Below are positions 44,116-50,618 of a DNA stretch of 64,000 nucleotides, in pieces. This DNA comes from Streptomyces sp. NBC_00094. GTDB lineage: Bacteria > Actinomycetota > Actinomycetes > Streptomycetales > Streptomycetaceae. The stretch's first letter is position 1. Every line of letters starts with the position of its first letter. The stretch is taken from NCBI RefSeq assembly GCF_026343125.1, contig NZ_JAPEMB010000001.1, forward strand, positions 7,755,501 through 7,819,500, written 5' to 3'. The notes beneath the pieces were generated by a model. The model did no database searches. It saw only the letters and a list, made by a program, of their open reading frames with translations, and had not been told where the DNA came from. Made by a program: the position numbers and the translations under genes.

Positions 44116-45800
44116 GAGGGATTCTCGGATTTCTGCCGGTGGTCCTCGATGATGCGGTCGGCCGACCGGTCGGCCAGCGCCGCGATGGTGAGCGAGGGGT
44201 TCGGGCCGACGGGACCGGGCAGCACCGAGCCGTCGGCGATCGACAGTCCCGGACAGCCGTACACGCGGCCGAAGGAATCCACCACGCCTTCCCTCGGGGT
44301 GTGCCCCATCGGAGCACCGCCCACGGGATGCACCGTGATGAGGCGGTTGAGCAACCACAGGGGATTGGCGGCGTAGCGTCCCCCGAGACTGCGGGACACG
44401 CGCTCCATGGTCTCGTTCATCTGGTCGAAGTACTGGTCGGACGCGGCCAGTTTCCAGTCGAGGTCCAGATGCCCGTCCCGGAGGAACATCCGGCCGTTGG
44501 GGACGTCCCTTCCCATGCCGAGCAGCGGCATGGACGTCGCGGTGAGCAGGCCCTTGCCCATGGCGTCACCGAGCTGTCGTCCCACACGGCTGCGTGCGGT
44601 CCCGGTCAGCTGCGACCACCCTCGGCGCAGCAGGAATCTCGCGACCCTGTGGGACATGGTGAGGACGTTGTGCTCGACGAGCCAGTCGAGGAATTCCGGG
44701 TACCCGGCGTCCTCGATGTAGAACCCCCGGTCCCTCCCGCCGCTTCCCTTCCGGTCCACCCGCATCGCACTCGTGATGACCGGTCCGTAACTCGGCTCCA
44801 GCAGGCGCGGCTCCGTTTCCCCCGGCCGGTCCTGACGCCTCTCCCGAGCCTTGAGCACCAACCCGAGGAAGTCCCCGTTCCCGGAGAAGTGTGTACCCAG
44901 CGCCGGGCTGAGCGCCGGGAAGGCGCTGCGGTTCCGCAACAGCAGATAGGTCGTGCCGAGCGTGCCGGCGGAGAGGATCAGCCGCTTGGCCCTGACGGTC
45001 CGCCGTACGGGAGGAACCGACGGATCCTCGTCCCCGGCGGCGCGGTGCTCGAAGTACGAGACCTGGAAGCCCTCTCGGACCGGTTCGAACGAGCGGACTT
45101 CGCAGAGGGTTCGGATGTCCGCTCCGAGTCGCTGCGCGGCGCTGAGGTAGGTGAAGTCCAGACTGTTCTTGCTGCCGAAGTTGCAGCCCAGGTCGCATTC
45201 GCCGACGAGCCTGCACGCATAGCGCGGGCTATGGTGCAGATTCTCCTCACCGCCGTCGAGGGGGGCGCCGGGCACCGGGGGGTCCCCGAAGGAGACGGCC
45301 AGCAGCGGAAGTTCCCACGGCAGGCCCAGTCGCTCGGCCGCCTGGCGCATGGCGAGGGTCTTGGGCGTGCTCCGGTAGGGCTCCACGTCGAAGGGGTACT
45401 TCCGCGCGCCCAGCATGGTCTCGACGGACTGGTAGTGCGGATCGAGGTCCTCGCGGCTGACCGGCCAGTTCTCGTAGCCGCCGTCGAACGACTCGTGCAC
45501 GAACCAGCTCTCCGGCTTGCGGATCAGCACGTTCGCGTAGATCAACGAGCCCCCGCCCAGGCCGCTGGACACGAGCGCGTCCAGCGTGGAGAAGCTCCAC
45601 ATGTCGTACAGCCCGTACAACCCGGAGTCCGGGTCCCAGAAGTTCTTGGCCGCTTCGTGGGGGCTACGGGGAAAGGACCCGGGCGGGAACGCCTTCCCTC
45701 TTTCGAGGACGCATACGCGGAGGTCGGCGTCGGCCAGGCGATACGCCGTCACGGACCCGCCGAAACCCGACCCGACGACGACGGCATCGAAAACGTCCAC
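44112..45800 (-). CDS. cholesterol-oxidase-like GMC oxidoreductase
   Basis: A 562-residue flavoprotein. DVFDAVVVGSGFGGSVTAYR is the FAD motif, and SSGLGGGSLIYANVLI the second flavin segment. RYACRLVGECDLGCNFGSKN holds a Cys-rich stretch typical of bacterial cholesterol-oxidase relatives. VHPVGGAPMGHTP and LPGPVGPNPSLTIAALADR carry the catalytic His and Asn. Starts considered are GTG 45809 and GTG 45800; the latter has AGAGGTGG at a better distance. There is no signal peptide. It heads a three-gene unit with patatin-like and metallophosphoesterase genes, so a sterol, hopanoid or other lipid alcohol is the likely substrate; this is inference. Confidence 0.85.
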   Translation of the reverse strand: MDVFDAVVVGSGFGGSVTAYRLADADLRVCVLERGKAFPPGSFPRSPHEAAKNFWDPDSGLYGLYDMWSFSTLDALVSSGLGGGSLIYANVLIRKPESWFVHESFDGGYENWPVSREDLDPHYQSVETMLGARKYPFDVEPYRSTPKTLAMRQAAERLGLPWELPLLAVSFGDPPVPGAPLDGGEENLHHSPRYACRLVGECDLGCNFGSKNSLDFTYLSAAQRLGADIRTLCEVRSFEPVREGFQVSYFEHRAAGDEDPSVPPVRRTVRAKRLILSAGTLGTTYLLLRNRSAFPALSPALGTHFSGNGDFLGLVLKARERRQDRPGETEPRLLEPSYGPVITSAMRVDRKGSGGRDRGFYIEDAGYPEFLDWLVEHNVLTMSHRVARFLLRRGWSQLTGTARSRVGRQLGDAMGKGLLTATSMPLLGMGRDVPNGRMFLRDGHLDLDWKLAASDQYFDQMNETMERVSRSLGGRYAANPLWLLNRLITVHPVGGAPMGHTPREGVVDSFGRVYGCPGLSIADGSVLPGPVGPNPSLTIAALADRSADRIIEDHRQKSENPS

Positions 45801-46396
45801 GCTCGCCACCTCTGGAAGTCGGAGCCGGAACAGCTGCCTTGACTTCCCCCTCGTCTGCGGCTGCCGCACGCACGACCACTCTCCATGGTTCACCCGCGTG
45901 TGGTGAAGCGCATGTCGAATCGTCCGTCGTCACTGGTCGACCCCGTGGTACTGAACTCGCGCAGGTCCACGGGCCGAGGCCATAATGGAAAAACGGTTGG
46001 GACCTCATGAGCAACCGAGGCCCTTACTACATGGCGCCACACCCGGTCTACACGCAGCTGGACAGCAACGGGCGACCGATCTGGCGGATCGGCCCCGGCC
46101 TCAATGCCGCCACCATGGGAGGCCGAGGCCGGCTCGACGCCTCACGCGTCTGGCAAGCCGGTTCCACCGAGACTCAGTGTGACGCGGTGGCCATGACGAA
46201 GGAGGCCGCGGATCGTGTCGGCGATCGGGTCGGCGACGCCGCTGATCGCTCCGGCCCTGCGGCAAGTGGACATCCTCGACATCGGCGGTGTCGCCGCTCT
46301 CATCGTGGACGTCGACGCCTTCCCAGGAGGCGTCGGCTGATGCGTGGGCGCTCCAAGGTCACTGGCAGCCCTGGTGCCGCGCACGGCGAGAGCGTG
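45801..46396. other. low-evidence region with possible short reading frames
   Basis: The first 200 bases hold the promoter side of the GMC operon and nothing gene-like. From ATG 46007 a frame reads MSNRGPYYMAPHPVYTQLDS then NGRPIWRIGPGL with reasonable codon use for ~65 residues but no family match. It then becomes Arg-rich and overlaps a better small frame at 46215. It may be an N-terminal remnant of a lost gene. Confidence 0.3.
46215..46340 (+). CDS. possible 41-residue small protein
   Basis: GTG 46215 stands 8 bases after GAAGGAGG, one of the best ribosome binding sites in the area. The frame runs 41 residues: SAIGSATPLIAPALRQVDIL, then DIGGVAALIVDVDAFPGGVG, with a TGA at 46338. The composition is hydrophobic with acidic spots and is unlike the Arg-rich shadows around it. 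No family is recognised. It could be a true small protein or the tail of a broken gene that happens to follow a purine run. Confidence 0.35.
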   Translation: MSAIGSATPLIAPALRQVDILDIGGVAALIVDVDAFPGGVG

Positions 46397-47428
46397 TCAG
46401 CGTCGCAGGGCCGTTCGGAGCGTGAGTCCGTGGTTGCGCCGCAGCCGGTACAGCTCCCAGCACGACAGGGCCGTCACCGTGACGGGGGCGCCGAGGATGA
46501 AGATCATCCGGGCGCCCGGCGGGATCTGGGCGTAGGTTCCGGTGAGCACATCCAGGAGGGCCATCTCCCACACCAGGACGCCGGCGAGGATCGGCGGTAG
46601 CACTTCGTGGATGTCGGCGGTGCGGAACACGTGCACCAATGACAGTCCGATGCCGTAGAGAGCGAAGCCGATCGACCACAGGCACAGCACGACGATGACG
46701 ATCCTGCCGGGAAGCCCCACGGCGTCCCGCAGTCCCGCCAACTCCGGGGCCATGGCGAGGGCGGAGGTGCCCATGGACGCCATGATGGCCAGTACCGAGC
46801 CGAGGGGGCGCAGGGCCCGGCGCAGGTACACCCGTCGCAGGCCGTCCCGTGCGGCTGCCACGAAGGCGCCGACCACCACGGGGAAGGTGCAGACGAGAAC
46901 CAGCACACTGGACCAGCTCTGGTCGAGGCGTTCGCTCGCCACGCCCTGGACGTCGTCGGCGCTCGCGATGGCGTTGTAGGTGAGCATCAAACCCACCCAG
47001 GCGACGAGTCCCAGCCCGGTCCGCCACAACTGGAGCTTGCGGACCTCCCGATCGTCGACGATCCCGGGGCGTGAGGGACGGAAGGTCCGCTGGGCGGCGT
47101 ACAGGGGGTTGTAGAGGCCGCGCAGGATGTTCCGGGCCCGCGAGGGTTCTGCGCGCGGAGGCGGGACCGTGGTGTAGGTCGGCGCGTATGGGTATCCCGG
47201 CGGAGGGCCGGATTGTGCGTATGGGTATCCCGGCGGAGGGCCGGACTGCGCATACGGGTACCCGGGCGGAGGGCCGGACTGCGCGTACGAATATCCCGGC
47301 GGCGGACCGGGTGGGGAGTTCGGTTGTCCCTGTGGGGGGACCGGAGGAGCGTGGGGGTGTCCCTGCGGTAGGTGCGCGCCGCTGCTGCCCGCCGGGTCAC
47401 CGGACCCACCGCTGCCGTAACCGCTCAT
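46397..47428 (-). CDS. multi-helix membrane protein with PPPGYPYAQSG repeats
   Basis: A 343-residue protein starting at ATG 47428. Residues ~20-90 are a flexible Gly/Pro/Tyr/Gln-rich tail with four 11-residue units of the type PPPGYPYAQSG. A basic segment follows, then about six to seven hydrophobic helices (GLGLVAWVGLMLTYNAIA, SSVLVLVCTFPVVVGAFVAA, GRIVIVVLCLWSIGFALYGI, MIFILGAPVTVTALSCWELY). Pro/Tyr-rich N-terminal tails are common on actinobacterial membrane proteins and may mediate self-association or binding to WW/SH3-like partners; function here is unknown. The gene stands alone, divergent from the ATP-grasp gene. Confidence 0.8.
   Translation of the reverse strand: MSGYGSGGSGDPAGSSGAHLPQGHPHAPPVPPQGQPNSPPGPPPGYSYAQSGPPPGYPYAQSGPPPGYPYAQSGPPPGYPYAPTYTTVPPPRAEPSRARNILRGLYNPLYAAQRTFRPSRPGIVDDREVRKLQLWRTGLGLVAWVGLMLTYNAIASADDVQGVASERLDQSWSSVLVLVCTFPVVVGAFVAAARDGLRRVYLRRALRPLGSVLAIMASMGTSALAMAPELAGLRDAVGLPGRIVIVVLCLWSIGFALYGIGLSLVHVFRTADIHEVLPPILAGVLVWEMALLDVLTGTYAQIPPGARMIFILGAPVTVTALSCWELYRLRRNHGLTLRTALRR
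47184..47315. repeat. four 33-bp coding repeats
   Basis: Four units start at 47184, 47217, 47250 and 47283. The first two differ by two bases; the third and fourth diverge further at synonymous and some nonsynonymous sites. Each encodes 11 residues in frame, so unit number can change without breaking the gene. Confidence 0.88.
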
Positions 47429-47595
47429 GCCATGTACCCCCGACGTCCTGCACGTTCGAACCCGGGCATCCTAGGTCCTGGACGGCCGGCGTCGGGTCGT
47501 CGGCCAGGGGATCGTTCCCCGGAAGCCGGCGGACGCTCGTCCTATCATCTGCCGTAACCGGTAGGCAGAGGGCACCGGTGAGCGAAGGGACGGGC

Positions 47596-48534
47596 ATGTC
47601 GTCGCTGAACGAAGCACGTGCTTGGCTGTTGCTGTGTCCTGGGCTCCGCCGGGGCGCAGACGGTGCTGCCGGCAGTAAGCCCGGTTCGGTCACGTCGTCG
47701 CTCATGGCCTCCTTTGCCGCGGAGCTCGGGCACCAGGCCGCGGTTGTCCACAGCAGTCAGCTGGTACTCGGCGTGGAAGGCGGACGGCTCACACTCGCCG
47801 ACACGAGCGGGCGACCCGTCCCCGCGCCCGCCGTGGCCTACGCCCGCCTGTCGACGCCCCGACTCTCACCCGACAGAGAAGTCACCCTGCTGCGACACCT
47901 GGCCGCAATGGGCACGCAGCTGATCAACCCCGCCGAGGCGGTTCTGGCGTCGGTGAACAAGTTCTGGCACCTGCAACAGCTCACTGCCGCAGGCATCCCC
48001 GTCCCCGACACCCGCACGCACACCGACGCCCCTTTGGAGGACGTACTCGACATCGGTGTGCCGCAGCCGTGCGTGGTCAAGGCCGTGCGCGGCCACCGTG
48101 GCCGACGGGTCTTCCTCGCCGCCGACGACAAGGCGCTGCGAGGTGTGGCCGGCAGTCTGGACGACCGGCACCCCTATCTCCTTCAGCGGTACGTCGCCCA
48201 CTCCCACGGCCGGGATCTGCGCGTCATCGTGGTCGACCGCATGGCCGTGGCCGCCGCCCTGCGCACAGCCGGCGACGACCGCCTGGTCTCCAACCTGGCG
48301 CAGGGTGGGACCCACACCGTCTGCACGGGCCGGTATCCGGACGCAGAGGCACTGGCCGTCGAAGCGGCGGACGCCATCGGCCTCGGCGTCGCCGGCGTCG
48401 ATCTCCTCTTCGAAGCAGACGGTTCCTTCACCGTGTGCGAGGTGAACTGCAACCCCACCTGGCGGCCCGACATGCTCGGTATCGCCGAAGCCATCGCCAA
48501 CGCCTGCCGCAGCCGTCTCGAAGCGTCCGGCTGA
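47596..48534 (+). CDS. RimK-like ATP-grasp ligase
   Basis: A 312-residue enzyme. ATG 47596 follows GAAGGGA; an in-frame GTG at 47578 is possible. The N-terminal domain contains VAYARLSTPRLSPDREVTLL and LINPAEAVLASVNKFWHLQQ, followed by the ATP-grasp core: PCVVKAVRGHRGRRVFLA, YLLQRYVAHSHGRDLRVIVV and VAGVDLLFEADGSFTVCEVN with metal-binding Glu and Asn. RimK-type enzymes join an amino acid or amine to a carboxylate through an acyl phosphate: S6 or lysine-carrier glutamylation, or side-chain crosslinks in graspetides. No carrier-protein or precursor gene is adjacent, so the substrate is open. An ABC exporter follows 175 bp downstream on the same strand. Confidence 0.83.
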   Translation: MSSLNEARAWLLLCPGLRRGADGAAGSKPGSVTSSLMASFAAELGHQAAVVHSSQLVLGVEGGRLTLADTSGRPVPAPAVAYARLSTPRLSPDREVTLLRHLAAMGTQLINPAEAVLASVNKFWHLQQLTAAGIPVPDTRTHTDAPLEDVLDIGVPQPCVVKAVRGHRGRRVFLAADDKALRGVAGSLDDRHPYLLQRYVAHSHGRDLRVIVVDRMAVAAALRTAGDDRLVSNLAQGGTHTVCTGRYPDAEALAVEAADAIGLGVAGVDLLFEADGSFTVCEVNCNPTWRPDMLGIAEAIANACRSRLEASG

Positions 48535-48709
48535 GCGCCGCCGAATCCGGTCCACGTCCTGAACAGGCCTTCCGGGAATCGACCTGGCGCGGCATGACTT
48601 CAGACTCCGACCGCTTGTCGATCGATCGAGGAAAATCCTTGGACGGTGCGCGTGTCCGCGCGGAACACTGCCAACCCTGTCCAGTTCGGTCTGACAAAGC
48701 AAGGTTGGG

Positions 48710-50521
48710 ATGGAAAAGCCTGAATCGCGCAAGAGTTCGCCAGGCAGGGGCCCCGTGCTCCTCGCACTTCGTTACTACGGAAAGGAGTTGGTCCGGCTCA
48801 AGCGGCTGACAGTGCCCGCGATGCTGCTTCCGGCGCTGGGCAACATCGGCATCTTCTACATCGCGCCGCTCGTCGTCGCGAAGCTCGTCGGCCGCATCGC
48901 GGGGGGCGCCGACGGCGGCATCGGCCCGATGCTGCCCTACGTCCTCGGCTTCGCCGGCGTACTCCTGCTCGCCGAGACGCTCTGGCGCGTCGGACTGCAC
49001 TGCCTGAACCGCCTCGACGCAGGCGGCATCGAGCACCTGTACGTGATCGGCATGGACGAGCTGTTCGCCAAGGACGCCGCCTTCTTCCACGACAACTTCG
49101 CCGGCTCGCTGACCAAGCGGGTCCTGAGCTTCGCCTCCCGCTTCGAGGAGTTCGTCGACACCCTCACCTTCTCGGTCATGGGCAAGCTGGTCCCCCTCGT
49201 GTTCGCGTCGGTGGTGCTGTGGACGTATGACCCCCTGCTCGTCGTCGGGCTCCTGGTGATGATCGCGGTGACGGCCCTGTGCGTACGGCCCCTGATCCGA
49301 CGCCGGCAGGCGCTCGTCGCCCAGCGCGAGGAGGCCATCGCCCGGGTCTCCGGCCACGTCGCCGACTCCCTGATGAACATGGACACCGTCCGGTCCTTCG
49401 CCGCCGAACACCGCGAGGCCGCCGAACACCGCTCCCGCGTCGCCGAATCGCGGCGGCTCAGCGTGCGTTCGTGGGACTACGGCAACCTGCGCATCGACAC
49501 CGTGGTCGCACCGATGTCCGTACTGACCAACGTCCTCGGACTGCTGCTCGCCCTCTCGCTCGGCGCGGGAGAGCACGGCGTCGAGGCGGTCGTCGTCGCC
49601 TTCACCTACTACTCCAACGCCACACGGATCATGTTCGAGTTCAACCAGATCTACCGCCGCCTGGAGAGCTCGATGACCGAGGCCGCGCAGTTCACCGAAC
49701 TGCTGCTGACGCCGCCGACCGTACGGGACCCGGCTGTGCCGGAGCCCCTTCTCGTCAAGGGCGCCGACGTGCGCTTCGAGAGGGTGAACTTCGCCCACGC
49801 GGGCGCGAAGCCGCTCTTCGAGGGCCTCGACCTGGCCGTGCCCAGCGGGGCGAAGGTCGGATTCGTCGGCAGGTCCGGCGGCGGCAAGACCACGCTCACC
49901 CGGCTGCTGCTGCGGATGACGGACATCGACGGCGGCCGCATCACGATCGGCGGACAGGACATCAGCAGGCTGCGGCAGGCCGAACTGCGCAGCCTGATCG
50001 CCTACGTGCCGCAGGACCCGGCGATGTTCCACCGCACCCTGCGGGAGAACATCGCGTTCGCCCGGCCGGACGCCACCGATGCCGAGATCCGCCGTGCGGC
50101 CGAGGCGGCGCACGTCACGGAGTTCGTCCATGCGCTTCCCGACGGCTTCGACACGATGGTGGGCGAGCGCGGAGTGAAGCTCTCCGGCGGCCAGCGCCAG
50201 CGGGTCGCCCTCGCGCGGGCGATTCTGCGCGACGCGCCGATCCTGCTGCTCGACGAGGCGACCAGCGCGCTGGACTCCGAGAGCGAGGTCCTCGTCCAGG
50301 ACGCGCTCTGGCGCCTCATGGAAGGGCGGACCGCGCTGGTGGTGGCACACCGGCTGAGCACGGTCGCCACCATGGATCAGCTCGTCGTTCTCGACCGCGG
50401 ACGGATCGCCGAGCAGGGCACGCATCACGAGCTGCTCGCCGCGGAGGGCGCGTACGCGAAACTGTGGCGGCACCAGTCGGGCGGCTTCCTCGACGACGAC
50501 CCTGCCGGAGCGCCGGCGTGA
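48710..50521 (+). CDS. ABC exporter, fused permease and ATPase
   Basis: A 603-residue half-transporter. Six helices lie in the first ~310 residues (VPAMLLPALGNIGIFYIAPL and following). The ATPase domain begins near 350: Walker A GRSGGGKTTLTRLL, Q-loop YVPQDPAMFHRTL, signature LSGGQRQRVALARA, Walker B ILLLDEATSALDSES and H-loop VVAHRLST. No N-terminal C39 peptidase is present, so it would not cut a leader. The start has AAGG five bases upstream. It is convergent with the LanKC lanthipeptide synthetase and ends 97 bp from it, so it is the natural candidate to export that peptide; class III clusters often have such ABC genes. Other cargo, including a product of the ATP-grasp enzyme, is possible. 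Confidence 0.88.
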   Translation: MEKPESRKSSPGRGPVLLALRYYGKELVRLKRLTVPAMLLPALGNIGIFYIAPLVVAKLVGRIAGGADGGIGPMLPYVLGFAGVLLLAETLWRVGLHCLNRLDAGGIEHLYVIGMDELFAKDAAFFHDNFAGSLTKRVLSFASRFEEFVDTLTFSVMGKLVPLVFASVVLWTYDPLLVVGLLVMIAVTALCVRPLIRRRQALVAQREEAIARVSGHVADSLMNMDTVRSFAAEHREAAEHRSRVAESRRLSVRSWDYGNLRIDTVVAPMSVLTNVLGLLLALSLGAGEHGVEAVVVAFTYYSNATRIMFEFNQIYRRLESSMTEAAQFTELLLTPPTVRDPAVPEPLLVKGADVRFERVNFAHAGAKPLFEGLDLAVPSGAKVGFVGRSGGGKTTLTRLLLRMTDIDGGRITIGGQDISRLRQAELRSLIAYVPQDPAMFHRTLRENIAFARPDATDAEIRRAAEAAHVTEFVHALPDGFDTMVGERGVKLSGGQRQRVALARAILRDAPILLLDEATSALDSESEVLVQDALWRLMEGRTALVVAHRLSTVATMDQLVVLDRGRIAEQGTHHELLAAEGAYAKLWRHQSGGFLDDDPAGAPA

Positions 50522-50618
50522 CATAGGACCCGGCAGGGGCGCGGACGTACCTCGGCCACGGGGGGCGAGGGATGCGAGACGGCTCGCGCGGTCGCCGTGA
50601 GCCGGGCCGTCGCCGGCC

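Noticed and set aside
47184..47315. CRISPR-like array
   Set aside because: The 33-bp units are contiguous without spacers and encode an in-frame protein repeat.
48428..50524. 698-residue frame antisense to the ABC exporter
   Set aside because: Shadow; the sense frame has all ABC motifs.
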